DNA of 36,826 bases. Source: Myxococcaceae bacterium (GTDB lineage: Bacteria > Myxococcota > Myxococcia > Myxococcales > Myxococcaceae). The stretch is taken from contig JADGHL010000041.1 in the NCBI GenBank assembly GCA_019686135.1, positions 1-36,826 on the forward strand, in the 5' to 3' direction. The notes below the pieces were generated by a model. That model saw only the letters and a list, made by a program, of their open reading frames with translations, made no database searches and was not told the DNA's origin. Shown here piece by piece: positions 1 through 8,551 of this stretch. The translations under genes and the position numbers were made by a program. Each line of letters begins with the position of its first letter. Positions within the stretch are counted from its first letter, which is position 1.

Positions 1-1
1 G

Positions 2-601
2 CTCCGCGCGGCGGCGGCCGAGGCGGCGGGCGAGGCGGGCGGGGAGGGGATGAGCGAGCTCGTCCGGCTCGCGCTCTCGGACGAGAGCGTCCAGGTGCGC
101 GCGGCGGCGGCGCGGGTGCTGGGGCGGCTGTCGGCAGAGGAGGCAGTGCCGCTCATCCGGGTGGCGCTGGCGGATGAAGAAGCGGAGATCGTGGCCGCGG
201 CCATCGAGGCGGCGGCGGACGCGCGGGCGCCGGAGCTGGCCCCGCGGCTGCGGGAGCTGGTGGGCGCGTCCGACAGCCTGACGGCGATTCGTGCGCTCCG
301 GGCGCTGGCGCAGCTCGGCGAGCTGGACGCACCCACCTTCACCCGGGCGGTGGCGCACGCCGATCCGGAGGTCGTGCGCGAGGCGTTGATCGCCGGCGCG
401 GCGCTTCCCGAGGCGGAGGCGCACGGGCGCGCGCTCCTGTCGCATCCCCGGTGGGATCTGCGCGCCACCGCGGCGCGGGTGCTCGCCTCGTCCGGCGGGG
501 CGGGCGCGGCGGAGGCGGTGGCGCGGGCGCTCGAGCGCGAGCCGGACGCGCTGGTGCGCGAAGCCCTGGAGGAGGCGTGCGCGCAGCTGCGCCGCCGCTG
601 A
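2..601 (+). CDS. HEAT-repeat protein of a chemosensory operon (5' end outside window)
   Basis: The frame is open from the first base, so the gene begins before the window and only its C-terminal 199 residues are visible. An internal ATG at 50 is not a convincing start because the same Ala/Glu-rich pattern continues upstream of it. The visible part is a series of roughly 30-residue alpha-helical repeats typical of HEAT/PBS-lyase repeats, with segments such as VQVRAAAARVLGRL, PEVVREALIAGA and WDLRATAARVLASSG. Such repeats make protein-protein interaction scaffolds. It ends 3 nt before cheR, so it belongs to the same operon and is probably an accessory scaffold for the chemosensory complex; that role is inferred from context only. 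No catalytic motif is visible. Confidence 0.8.
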   Translation, partial: LRAAAAEAAGEAGGEGMSELVRLALSDESVQVRAAAARVLGRLSAEEAVPLIRVALADEEAEIVAAAIEAAADARAPELAPRLRELVGASDSLTAIRALRALAQLGELDAPTFTRAVAHADPEVVREALIAGAALPEAEAHGRALLSHPRWDLRATAARVLASSGGAGAAEAVARALEREPDALVREALEEACAQLRRR

Positions 602-604
602 ACC

Positions 605-1471
605 GTGCCGTCGTGGGAAGACACCCGACCGAGGATGGACGCGGAGACGTTCCGCCACCTCCGCGATCTGGTCTACGACTACTGCGGCATCCTGGTTCGG
701 GACGACATGCAGTACGTGATGGAGCGCCGCCTCTGGCCGCGGCTGGAGGCGCACGGCCTGCGCGACTTCGGCGCCTACCACCATCTGCTCCGCTTCGATC
801 CGGGACGGAAGGCGGAGCTCGACCTCGCGGTGGAGGCGCTCACCACGCACGAGACCTACTTCTTCCGGGAACCCCACCAGCTGCGCGCGTTCTCGGAGGA
901 GCTTTTGCCGGTGCTCGCCGAACGCAACGCGCCCTGGCGCAGGCTGCGCATCTGGTCCGCGGGCTGTTCGTCGGGCGAGGAGGCCTACACCATCGCCGCG
1001 CTCATCCACGACTCCGGCCGGTTCGAGGGCTGGGACGTGGAGGTCTTCGGCACGGACATCTCGCGCCGGGTACTGGCGACCGCGCGCCAGGCGGAGTACG
1101 GCCCGTCCGCGCTTCGCGCCACAGCCCCCGAGGACACAGCGCGGTACTTCGAGGCGGTGGGCAACCGCTTCCGGGTGAAGCCGCACCTGCGCGCGCTGGT
1201 CTCCTTCGGTCACCTCAACCTGCTCGACGCGGAGATGGCGCAGCTGGTGCCGCGGATGGACGTCATCTTCTGCCGCAACGTGATGATCTACTTCGACACG
1301 CCGGCCAGAAATCGCGTGCTCCAGCTGTTCCACGGAAAGCTCGTGGAGGGCGGGTATCTCTTGTTGGGTCACTCGGAGAGCTTGATCTCGCTGAGCGCGG
1401 ACTTCGAGCTCGTCCACCTCCGCAACGATCTGGTCTACCGCCGTCCTTTGGGCCAGAAGGTGGGTGAATGA
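605..1471 (+). CDS. cheR: Chemotaxis protein methyltransferase CheR
   Basis: Transfers methyl groups from S-adenosylmethionine to glutamates of chemoreceptors, setting receptor adaptation opposite CheB. The 288-residue protein has the N-terminal helical CheR domain followed by the SAM-binding methyltransferase fold. Visible motifs are YFFRE, the SAM loop WSAGCSSGEEAYT, the acidic strand FGTDISRRVL, and FCRNVMIYFD near the C-terminus. The start is taken as GTG 605, 3 nt after the HEAT gene; ATG 635 is an in-frame alternative that would remove ten residues without touching the domain. Its last codons overlap cheB by 4 nt (ATGA), implying translational coupling. No TPR extension is present. Confidence 0.95.
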   Translation: MPSWEDTRPRMDAETFRHLRDLVYDYCGILVRDDMQYVMERRLWPRLEAHGLRDFGAYHHLLRFDPGRKAELDLAVEALTTHETYFFREPHQLRAFSEELLPVLAERNAPWRRLRIWSAGCSSGEEAYTIAALIHDSGRFEGWDVEVFGTDISRRVLATARQAEYGPSALRATAPEDTARYFEAVGNRFRVKPHLRALVSFGHLNLLDAEMAQLVPRMDVIFCRNVMIYFDTPARNRVLQLFHGKLVEGGYLLLGHSESLISLSADFELVHLRNDLVYRRPLGQKVGE

Positions 1472-2505
1472 CTTCGCGGCGGGTGACGGTGCTGGTGATC
1501 GACGATTCGGCGCAGAACCGCCGGGCGATCACCCAGCTGTTGGAGAGCGCGCCGGACGTGGAGGTGATCGGCCGCGCGAGCGACGGGGAGGAGGGCCTCA
1601 AGCAGGCTGCGGCGCTCAGGCCGGATGTCATCACCCTGGACCTGGAGATGCCGAAGCTGGACGGGTTCGCGTTCCTGCGCCTTTTGATGGCGAACGTCCC
1701 GACGCCGGTGATCGTCATCTCCTCGTACGCGCACAAATCCGACGTCTTCAAGGCGCTGGAGCTGGGCGCGTTCGACTTCATCGCCAAGCCGGCGCGGGGC
1801 AGGGACGGGGCGGAGGCGTGGCGGGCGGAGCTTCTGGAGAAGATCCGCGCGGTGCGGCTGATCCGCCCAGATCCGCGGCGACGCGATACGCCTCAGACGC
1901 TTCGTCAATCGTCGACGGGGCGGCCGCTGTTGATCGCCGCGGTGGGAGCGTCCACCGGCGGGCCGCCGGCGGTGCAGCGGCTCCTCGAGGCGTTGCCGCC
2001 GGACGCGTCGATCTGCCTGCTGGTGGCGCAACACATGCCGCCGCGCTTCACGCAGGCGTTCGCGGAACGGCTGGATCGGATCGGCCCCTGGACGGTGACC
2101 GAAGCGCGGGACGGGGACGTCCCAGCGCCGGGCCGCGCCTTCATCGCGCCGGGAGGAAAACACCTGCTCCTGGCGCGGGGACGCGGGGGCCGGCTGGAGC
2201 TGCAGACGCCCTCACCGGGGAAAGGCGACCACTACACGCCCTCGGTCGATCTGCTCTTCCGAAGCGTCGCGAAGTCCCTCAACGACCAAAGCGTGGGCAT
2301 CGTCCTCACCGGCATGGGAGCGGACGGCGCGCAGGGTGCGAAAGCCATCCACCAGGCGGGCGGTGAAGTCTGGGCGGAATCGGAAGAGACCGCCGTCATC
2401 TTCGGCATGCCCAAAGAAGCCGTCCTCACCGGCGCCGTCAAACGCATCCTCCCTCTCCACCAAATCCCCGAGGCCCTCGCCGAAACCGCTCGGAAACGTC
2501 AGTGA
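1468..2505 (+). CDS. cheB: Chemotaxis response regulator / protein-glutamate methylesterase CheB
   Basis: Removes methyl groups from (and deamidates) chemoreceptors, countering CheR; activity is controlled by phosphorylation from CheA. The 345-residue protein has a receiver domain at about 6-125 with acidic pair D12/D13, phospho-acceptor D58 (ITLDLEMP) and K107 (IAKP). A variable linker leads to the methylesterase domain at about 153-340. The catalytic triad is visible: S162 in GASTGG, H189 in AQHMP and D286 in TGMGADG. All key residues are present, so the protein should be active. It overlaps cheR by 4 nt. Its stop codon lies inside the left arm of an inverted repeat (2502-2612) that separates it from the cheY-like gene. 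Confidence 0.96.
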   Translation: MTSRRVTVLVIDDSAQNRRAITQLLESAPDVEVIGRASDGEEGLKQAAALRPDVITLDLEMPKLDGFAFLRLLMANVPTPVIVISSYAHKSDVFKALELGAFDFIAKPARGRDGAEAWRAELLEKIRAVRLIRPDPRRRDTPQTLRQSSTGRPLLIAAVGASTGGPPAVQRLLEALPPDASICLLVAQHMPPRFTQAFAERLDRIGPWTVTEARDGDVPAPGRAFIAPGGKHLLLARGRGGRLELQTPSPGKGDHYTPSVDLLFRSVAKSLNDQSVGIVLTGMGADGAQGAKAIHQAGGEVWAESEETAVIFGMPKEAVLTGAVKRILPLHQIPEALAETARKRQ

Positions 2506-2612
2506 GTGGTGACGGCTGAGGAGTGAGTAGAAGGACCTGCGGGCGCTCTGCGCCCGGGTGGGGCGCGCGCTGGCGCGCTCGCTCGATTTACCGCTCACGA
2601 CTCACCACTCAC
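2502..2612. repeat. Palindromic intergenic element between cheB and cheY
   Basis: An 11-bp perfect inverted repeat, GTGAGTGGTGA at 2502-2512 and TCACCACTCAC at 2602-2612, flanks a core. The core contains a perfect 7-bp hairpin with a 3-nt loop (2540-2546 with 2550-2556, CGGGCGC/GCGCCCG) and an alternating GC block at 2563-2578. Additional GTGAG/CTCAC half-copies lie just inside each arm. The layout resembles REP/BIME-like or small MITE-like elements, but no second copy occurs in this window. It could also act as a processing or attenuation structure within the che transcript. There is no U-tract, so a standard intrinsic terminator is unlikely. Confidence 0.55.
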
Positions 2613-2645
2613 GGGTCACCCATAGGCTCGTCTATCGTTGCGGGT

Positions 2646-3026
2646 ATGGGTTCGATTCGGGCGCTCGTGGTCGATGACTCGCAGGCAATGCGGCGCAACA
2701 TCATGGGCGCGCTCCAGCGGATGGGCGGCTTCGTCTTCGATGAGGCCGTGGACGGCGTCGACGCCCTCAAGAAGTTCTCCGAAGGGTCGTTCGACATCGT
2801 CCTCACCGACATCAACATGCCTCAGATGGACGGGCTCAAGCTGGTCCGTCACATCCGCACGGCGCTCGGCAAGACGGACATCCCGATCGTCGTCATCACC
2901 ACGGAGTCCGCCGAGGAGGACCGCAACCGGGCGATGAAGCTCGGTGCCAACGCCTATCTCGTCAAGCCGGTCCAGGCCCGCGAGGTCCAGGACGCGGTCC
3001 GCTCGCTGCTGCACCTGGAGTCGTGA
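2646..3026 (+). CDS. Single-domain CheY-like response regulator
   Basis: A stand-alone receiver domain of 126 residues. The acidic pocket D10/D11 (VVDDSQ), phospho-acceptor D55 (VLTDINMPQMDG), switch threonines T85/T86 and K107 (LVKP) are all present. It should be phosphorylated by the CheA kinase of this system and relay output to a target such as a motility apparatus; the target is not in the window. ATG 2646 is chosen because it sits directly before the first receiver strand. Codons upstream in the same frame read through the palindromic element and look non-coding. The stop overlaps the GTG of the following secreted-protein gene (GTGA at 3023-3026). Confidence 0.92.
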   Translation: MGSIRALVVDDSQAMRRNIMGALQRMGGFVFDEAVDGVDALKKFSEGSFDIVLTDINMPQMDGLKLVRHIRTALGKTDIPIVVITTESAEEDRNRAMKLGANAYLVKPVQAREVQDAVRSLLHLES

Positions 3027-5098
3027 CCGGCCCCGGGCGCTGGCTTTGTCTCCTTCTTCTGGGGCTGGCTCCGGCCGCCTCGTTCGCATCCGCAGCCCAG
3101 GTCTGGCCGTCGAAAGCCCGCCGCCTCGATGACGGCCGCGTGGAGTACGTCTACGACCTCCGCCCGCTCAAGGCGGGTCGTGTCCCCATCGATCTCGGTC
3201 CGGATGCCGATGACGCGGCGGTCGCTGCCTTCCGCAAGGCGCTCCCGCCGGAGACCCGCGTGGTCGTTTCACCGGGTGAATCGCGCCTGCGGATGGATGC
3301 GCCCGGCGGGCTGGAAGAGGCTCCGCTCTCGTCGTCGTTCGCCGGGTGCTCCGACGGCGCGTTCCGGCCAGGCCCGTCGGCCTCCCGCCCCGCGGCGTCG
3401 GGGCTTCCGGCGCTCCACCCGGATGCGCCGAAGCTGCTGGTCTCGGCGGACCTCGTGCTGTGGCGTCAGCAGTTGCTTCAGGACGAGATCGAGGCGGGGC
3501 TCCTCGAGGCGTTCCACTTCGGCGGTCTCGCCGTGGGCCGGCGCGCGGTGTTCGAGCAGATCTTCGACGCGGCGGTGGAGCGTTCGAAGCGCCTGGACGG
3601 CGATGCACGCCTCGGCGCACGCCGGCTCGCGGGCCGCCTCGCGGCGTTGATGGCCGGAAGCTCGGGCCGGCTTCCGGAGGCGGCGAGGACGGATCCGGAG
3701 ATCGCTTCGCGTGTCCGCGCCGAGGCGGAACAGCTCTTCCGCCCGCGCCCGCTTTTCCCGCCGCGCCCGATGTACGGCTGGTCGCCCCGCCTCGCCGAAG
3801 CGCGCGAGTGGGATCTGGGGCTCGCGGCGCCGCTGGGAACCGACCGTGAGGGCGTGGCGGCGGCGTTGACGCTGCTGGCGATCCTCGAAGGCGATCCGGC
3901 GCTGGCGAAGGACTTTGCGGCGCTTCGCGCGGAGCGCGATCGAATCTTCGCTGCGCCGGCCGACGATTGGTTGGAGCTCTTCCGCGCGGCGCTGGGCGAG
4001 GGCGGTGCGTCGGCGGCGCTGGGAGCGATGGACGCGTTTCTCGCGCGGCTCGGCGATGGCGCTCTCCGCGACGGGCACGGGCCGGCGCTCCTCCCCGAGC
4101 CGCGCACGCCCGTGGGCCGGTTCATCGACGGGCTCGAGCGCCCGGAGCAGCTGCACGCGATCGACGAGCTCACGCTCGCGGTCGAGGACGGCCGCGTTCT
4201 GCTGGATGCACCCGCTGGGGCGGGCTGGTGCGCGGGGCGTGACGCCTGGCGGCGCGAGCTGCTCCGGACCGGGGCTGCAGAAGAGGATCGGATCGTCGTC
4301 ACGGGCGAATACGCGGATCGCCTCACGCGCACCTTCCAGGCGCTCTACGGGATGGACGGCGAGGTCGCCTCCGCCGACGAGGAGCCGCTCACCCAGGACG
4401 AGGTCGGCGTGGCCCGGGTCCGGCTGATGGTCCCCCCGCTGCTCGAGGTGGAGCCTTTGCCCGGAGCCTGGGCGCGCGCGGCGGATGCGTGGGCCAGGCT
4501 GGGAGCGCTCGCGTCCTCGGACCGGCAACTGTCGCGCGTCTACGGGCTGTTCCCCGGTGGCGGCCGCCGTGCGTCCTCGATCGCTCAAGACGCCGCGGCG
4601 CACGAGAAGCTGCTCAGGGGCCTGTCGCTCCTCGCCGCGCTCGAGACGGGCGCCCCGCCGCCGGCATCGCCCAGAGAGCGCGCGTCGCTCGCCGCCGCCC
4701 GGCGGTTCGTTTCGACCTGGCGATCGGATCCGGAGCTGGGTCGCGATGTGCGCTTTCTCCTTCCCGTGGGCGAGGCGCCCGAGCCGGGGAGGGTGGTCCA
4801 CTCGGGCGTGCTCGGCGTCGGACGGCGCGAGCTCCTGGTCTCCTTCGAGGGGTCGCCCAGCGTCGCGATCTCGGCGAAGGATCCGTCGCTGTTCGAGGCC
4901 GACACCTCGGCGGTGCAGCGCTATCAGGTTCCGGTGCTGGTGACCGGATCGGTGACGGTTCCGCGCGCCGATCCACTGGAGCCGTCCGAGCTCCGCGCGC
5001 TCTGCGACCGGGTGGGGCGAAGCCGCGAAGCCATCCTCTCCGCTCTGCCGGAAGCGCTGGTGAAGACGATGACGCCGGTGGGAGCGGACGCGCCATAG
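3023..5098 (+). CDS. Large secreted protein of unknown function, coupled to cheY
   Basis: A 691-residue protein that I do not recognise. The N-terminus is a clear Sec signal peptide: a short basic start, then LCLLLLGLAPAASFASA, with likely cleavage after an Ala-x-Ala. So it is probably periplasmic or exported. The rest is Ala/Arg/Glu-rich and mostly helical in character, with no transmembrane segment after the signal and no obvious catalytic motif. Three cysteines are scattered through the mature part. The GTG start overlaps the cheY stop by 4 nt, so it is translationally coupled to the chemosensory operon. A periplasmic partner of the chemosensory pathway, or an unrelated gene at the operon end, are both possible. 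Confidence 0.75.
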   Translation: MTGPGRWLCLLLLGLAPAASFASAAQVWPSKARRLDDGRVEYVYDLRPLKAGRVPIDLGPDADDAAVAAFRKALPPETRVVVSPGESRLRMDAPGGLEEAPLSSSFAGCSDGAFRPGPSASRPAASGLPALHPDAPKLLVSADLVLWRQQLLQDEIEAGLLEAFHFGGLAVGRRAVFEQIFDAAVERSKRLDGDARLGARRLAGRLAALMAGSSGRLPEAARTDPEIASRVRAEAEQLFRPRPLFPPRPMYGWSPRLAEAREWDLGLAAPLGTDREGVAAALTLLAILEGDPALAKDFAALRAERDRIFAAPADDWLELFRAALGEGGASAALGAMDAFLARLGDGALRDGHGPALLPEPRTPVGRFIDGLERPEQLHAIDELTLAVEDGRVLLDAPAGAGWCAGRDAWRRELLRTGAAEEDRIVVTGEYADRLTRTFQALYGMDGEVASADEEPLTQDEVGVARVRLMVPPLLEVEPLPGAWARAADAWARLGALASSDRQLSRVYGLFPGGGRRASSIAQDAAAHEKLLRGLSLLAALETGAPPPASPRERASLAAARRFVSTWRSDPELGRDVRFLLPVGEAPEPGRVVHSGVLGVGRRELLVSFEGSPSVAISAKDPSLFEADTSAVQRYQVPVLVTGSVTVPRADPLEPSELRALCDRVGRSREAILSALPEALVKTMTPVGADAP

Positions 5099-5155
5099 GC
5101 GATCGCCCACCACGGCTGGTAGCGGTGGCCGCCCCACGCGGATAGAAGTGCGTGG

Positions 5156-5902
5156 GTGACCGAGCCGATTCTCGAGGTCCGCGGGCTGACGAAAATCTAC
5201 GGCGCGCTCCGGGCGGTGTCCGACCTCGGGTTCTCGCTCGAGCCGGGCGAGATCCTCGGGCTGGTGGGCCCCAACGGCGCCGGGAAGACCACCACGCTGC
5301 GGTGTCTTGCGGGGATCATCCCGGCCACCCGCGGCGAGGTCCGCATCGGCGGGTTCGATCTCTTTCGCGCGCCGGTCCAGGCGCGGCAGCACCTCGCGTT
5401 CCTCCCGGACGAGCCGCGGCTGTTCGAGTACCTCACGGTCCGCGAGCACCTCAACCTCACCGCCCGCCTCTACGGGGTGAAGGACTGGGTCGTGCGCGCC
5501 GAGGCGCTTTTGCGCGAGCTCGAGCTGCTCGACAAGCAGGACGTTCTGCCCTCCGAGCTGTCGCGCGGGATGAAGCAGAAGCTGTCGATCGCCTGCGGCT
5601 TCCTCCACGATCCGCGGCTGATCCTCCTCGACGAGCCCCTCACCGGGCTGGATCCGATCGGCATCCGAAAGATGAAGCAGTCGCTCAAGGCGCGGGCGGA
5701 GGCGGGCGCGGCGCTTCTCTTGTCGTCGCATCTGCTCCCGCTGGTGGAGGAGCTGTGTACGCGGATCCTGGTCATCGCCGGGGGCCGCGCGGTGGCGTAC
5801 GGCACGCTCGACGAGATCCGCAGCGCGCTCGGCGCTCAGACGAACGGGGAGGGCGCGTCGCTCGAGGATCTGTTCATCCGGATCACCCAGGCCGCGTCGT
5901 GA
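5156..5902 (+). CDS. ABC transporter ATP-binding protein
   Basis: ATPase subunit (248 residues) of an ABC exporter working with the adjacent permease. Walker A GPNGAGKTT spans 38-46, signature LSRGMKQ 135-141, Walker B LILLDE 155-160, D-loop around 165 and H192 in SSH. The Q-loop region reads FLPDEP, so the usual glutamine is not evident; related export-type ATPases often show LPD/LPE here. Start GTG 5156 is chosen because MTEPILEVRGL matches the usual N-terminus. A 7-bp hairpin (5133-5139 with 5150-5156) runs into this start codon and could lower initiation. The stop overlaps the permease start (GTGA). The substrate is unknown. Confidence 0.93.
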   Translation: MTEPILEVRGLTKIYGALRAVSDLGFSLEPGEILGLVGPNGAGKTTTLRCLAGIIPATRGEVRIGGFDLFRAPVQARQHLAFLPDEPRLFEYLTVREHLNLTARLYGVKDWVVRAEALLRELELLDKQDVLPSELSRGMKQKLSIACGFLHDPRLILLDEPLTGLDPIGIRKMKQSLKARAEAGAALLLSSHLLPLVEELCTRILVIAGGRAVAYGTLDEIRSALGAQTNGEGASLEDLFIRITQAAS

Positions 5903-7638
5903 AGATGCTCTCGATCCTGTGGTTCATCGTCGCGGCGTCCGCGAAGAACCGCGTCCGCGCGCAGCTCCGCCGGCTCAAGCAGCCGCGGTACCTCGTCGCC
6001 ACGATCGCCGGGCTCCTCTACTTCTGGAGCGTGTTTTTGCGCCGGCTGCGCTGGGACGGCGCCTTCGGAGATCTGCCCGCGCCGATGCGCGTGCTCATTC
6101 CCTTCGGCGCGGGGCTGGTGGGGGTGCTGCTGATCCTGCCTCCCTGGTTGTTCCCGAAGCAGCGCGCCGCGCTCACCTTCTCCGAGGCCGAGATCCAGCT
6201 GCTCTTTCCCGGGCCGGTCAGCCGCACCTCGCTCATCCTCTACAAGCTGGCCCGGAGCTTCCTTCTCATCTTCATCAGCGCGGCGATCGCCACGCTCCTG
6301 TTCGGGATGCGGATCTCCGGCCACGGCCTGTGGTTCCTCGTCGGGATGTGGCTGGCCCTGGCCCTGCTCACCGTGCACGAGATCGCCGCGTCCTTCGCCC
6401 GCGAGGCGCTGTGGCTGCGCGGCGCGCGCGGCGTGGCGGTCCTTTTCGCGGGGATCGGCGCGGTCGTCCTCGGCGCCGCAGCTCTCGTGTTCCGGTCGCT
6501 CCAGCAACTGTCGCTGCCGGACCCGGACACGTTGGATCTGGCCGGGCTCGCCGCCTTCGTGGAGCAGGTGGAGCGCACGCCGATCGGCCGCGCGCTCTTG
6601 CCGTTCCGGGCGCCGATCGAGGCGGCCTTCGCGCCGGATTGGATCCACTTCGCCCGCGCCGCCGCGCTCGCCGCCGCCGTGCTCTTCGCGCTCACGCTCC
6701 TTCTGTTGCGCAGCGATCACGCCTTCGAGGAGGCCTCCGTGATCGCCGCCGAGCGCCGCGCGCGCCAGCTCGAGGCCCGCCGCACCGGGCACAGGCGCCT
6801 CGTCCACAGCCAGGTCCGTTCCCGTCACCTTCCCGCGACCGGGCGCCCGGAGTGGGCGCTGGCGTGGAAGGGGCGCATCGCCGCGCGCCGGCTGTTCGGC
6901 CCGCAGCTGTTCGGGCTGGTGATCCCCGTCGTCGGCCTGTCCGGGATGCTGGTCTTGATGGTCCGGATGGGCGCGCCGATCCACACGGCCCCCGGCTGGA
7001 ACGGTGCGCTGGGGCTCGGCCTGTTCCTCTCCGCGCTGCTTCTGGTGGTGCTCGGGCCCAACGCGGTGCGCGCGGATCTGCGGATGGACCTGCCGCAGAT
7101 GGATCTTCTCCGGACGCTGCCCTTGTCGGGGGCGCAGGTCGTGGCCGGCGAGCTCCTCGGGCCGCTTGGCGTGATCGTCACCGCGCAGTGGGCGTGCCTC
7201 GGGCTGGCTCTGGTGGTGAGTCTGGCCGGCGAGCTGCCGCAGGTCCCGGTGCCGCTCCGGATCGTCCTCGTCCTGAGCGCTGCGGTCCTCACGCCGACGC
7301 TGACCCTGCTCGGGTTGATCGTCCACAACGCGGCGGTGCTCCTGTTCCCAGGCTGGGTGGCGGTGGGGATCGAACGGGCGCGCGGCTTCGAGGCGATGGG
7401 GCAGCGCCTGCTCACCTTCGTGGGCGGCTTCGTCGTGTGGATGGTCGCGCTCCTGCCGGCCGCGCTCCTGGGTGGCGTGGCGCTTCTGGTCGTCTGGACG
7501 CTGGCGGGGCCCATCCTTGCGCCGCTCGCGGCGGTGGTGGCCTCCGCGGTGTTGGGGTTCGAAGCGTTCTTCGCGGTGGTGCTGCTCGGGCGGAGGTTCG
7601 ACGCATGGGACCTGACACTCGAAGCGCCGCCCGGGTAA
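5899..7638 (+). CDS. ABC exporter permease, multi-spanning membrane protein
   Basis: A 579-residue integral membrane protein starting at GTG 5899 (alternative ATG 5905), overlapping the ATPase stop by 4 nt. About a dozen hydrophobic segments are visible. They include YLVATIAGLLYFW, VLIPFGAGLVGVLLIL, LLIFISAAIATLLFG, LFGLVIPVVGLSGMLVL, GLGLFLSALLLVVLG and a long C-terminal pair ending near the stop. A soluble, basic stretch between the halves (around 270-320) carries many arginines. The arrangement of two hydrophobic halves plus an adjacent ATPase matches the putative ABC-exporter permease families of Gram-negative bacteria. Cargo cannot be predicted from the sequence. Confidence 0.85.
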   Translation: MKMLSILWFIVAASAKNRVRAQLRRLKQPRYLVATIAGLLYFWSVFLRRLRWDGAFGDLPAPMRVLIPFGAGLVGVLLILPPWLFPKQRAALTFSEAEIQLLFPGPVSRTSLILYKLARSFLLIFISAAIATLLFGMRISGHGLWFLVGMWLALALLTVHEIAASFAREALWLRGARGVAVLFAGIGAVVLGAAALVFRSLQQLSLPDPDTLDLAGLAAFVEQVERTPIGRALLPFRAPIEAAFAPDWIHFARAAALAAAVLFALTLLLLRSDHAFEEASVIAAERRARQLEARRTGHRRLVHSQVRSRHLPATGRPEWALAWKGRIAARRLFGPQLFGLVIPVVGLSGMLVLMVRMGAPIHTAPGWNGALGLGLFLSALLLVVLGPNAVRADLRMDLPQMDLLRTLPLSGAQVVAGELLGPLGVIVTAQWACLGLALVVSLAGELPQVPVPLRIVLVLSAAVLTPTLTLLGLIVHNAAVLLFPGWVAVGIERARGFEAMGQRLLTFVGGFVVWMVALLPAALLGGVALLVVWTLAGPILAPLAAVVASAVLGFEAFFAVVLLGRRFDAWDLTLEAPPG

Positions 7639-7714
7639 CCGCCGTGCGCCGCGGGAATATCGGTCCGGTGCTTGCTCTTTGAGCCGGGCGAACCCGTTTC
7701 GAGGAGACACGGCG

Positions 7715-8536
7715 ATGGAGGAAGCACACATGAACCCGGACTCCGATCCGGCGGCCGTCCCCGCCCGGCCGCAGCGGCGCGGGCGCGGTGCCGCGGTGAT
7801 GGTGGGCGTGTTCTGCGCCCTGTTGATCGGCGCCGGGGTGGCGTACGTGCTCACGCGCCGTGAGGCATCGCCACAGGTCGTGACGCCGCCTGCCCCCGTC
7901 GTCACCGCTCCGGCGCCCGAGGCCGCGGCGCCGCCGAAGATGGCGCCCATCGAAGGCAGCGAGCCTTCGCTCAGAGAGTGGGTGGCCCGGCTGTCGCTCC
8001 CTTCGGTGTTCTCGCCGTTCTTCGAAGGAGGCGACCTCGCGCGGCGCATCGTCTCCGCGGTGTGGACCGTCTCACAGGGAGAGGTTCCCCGTCCGCTGCT
8101 GGACTTTCTGCGGCCGAAGGGCCTGTTCGAGGTGGAGACGCGGAAGGACGGGACGAGGGTGATCGCCCGATCGTCCTTCGCGCGCTACGACGCGGTGACC
8201 GCGGCGTTCGCGCAGCTCGACATGAAGACCCTGGCGCAGGCGTGGCGTGCGCTCGAGCCGGTGTTCGAGACGGCGCACCGGGAGATCGCCCCGCCGGGGC
8301 GCACCGTGCGCCAGACCCTGGACAACGCGTTGAACCACCTGCTTGCAGTGCAGGTGCCTACGGGTGACGTGGAGGTCGTCCCCGGCGAGGGTGCGCTCTG
8401 GGCCTTCCGCGACGCTGACCTCGAGCACCTCTCGCACGTGCAGAAACAGCTCGTCCGGATGGGACCGGACAACGCGCACACCATCCAGCGCAAGCTGAGG
8501 GAGTTCCGCCAGGAGCTTGGCCGCGGGGCGAAGTAG
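7715..8536 (+). CDS. DUF3014-type single-pass membrane protein
   Basis: A 273-residue protein with a short cytoplasmic N-terminus rich in Pro and Arg, one transmembrane helix (AAVMVGVFCALLIGAGVAYVL), then a Pro/Ala linker and a periplasmic domain. The domain (SLREWVARLSLPSVFSPFF, LARRIVSAVWTVSQGEVPRP, VIARSSFARYDAVTAAFAQLD, ALNHLLAVQVP) has the order of conserved blocks I associate with DUF3014; the function of that family is unknown. ATG 7715 is preferred because GAGGAG lies 8 nt upstream; ATG 7730 also has a good ribosome site and is nearly as likely. The next gene, the seleno-peroxiredoxin, begins 15 nt after the stop. Confidence 0.78.
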   Translation: MEEAHMNPDSDPAAVPARPQRRGRGAAVMVGVFCALLIGAGVAYVLTRREASPQVVTPPAPVVTAPAPEAAAPPKMAPIEGSEPSLREWVARLSLPSVFSPFFEGGDLARRIVSAVWTVSQGEVPRPLLDFLRPKGLFEVETRKDGTRVIARSSFARYDAVTAAFAQLDMKTLAQAWRALEPVFETAHREIAPPGRTVRQTLDNALNHLLAVQVPTGDVEVVPGEGALWAFRDADLEHLSHVQKQLVRMGPDNAHTIQRKLREFRQELGRGAK

Positions 8537-8551
8537 CGCTAGACAGTCTGC

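Noticed and set aside
3269-5731. 820-codon open frame on the minus strand
   Set aside because: It is opposite the secreted-protein and ABC ATPase genes, is Arg/Pro-rich without any domain, and runs through two real genes. Long antisense frames are expected at this GC content.
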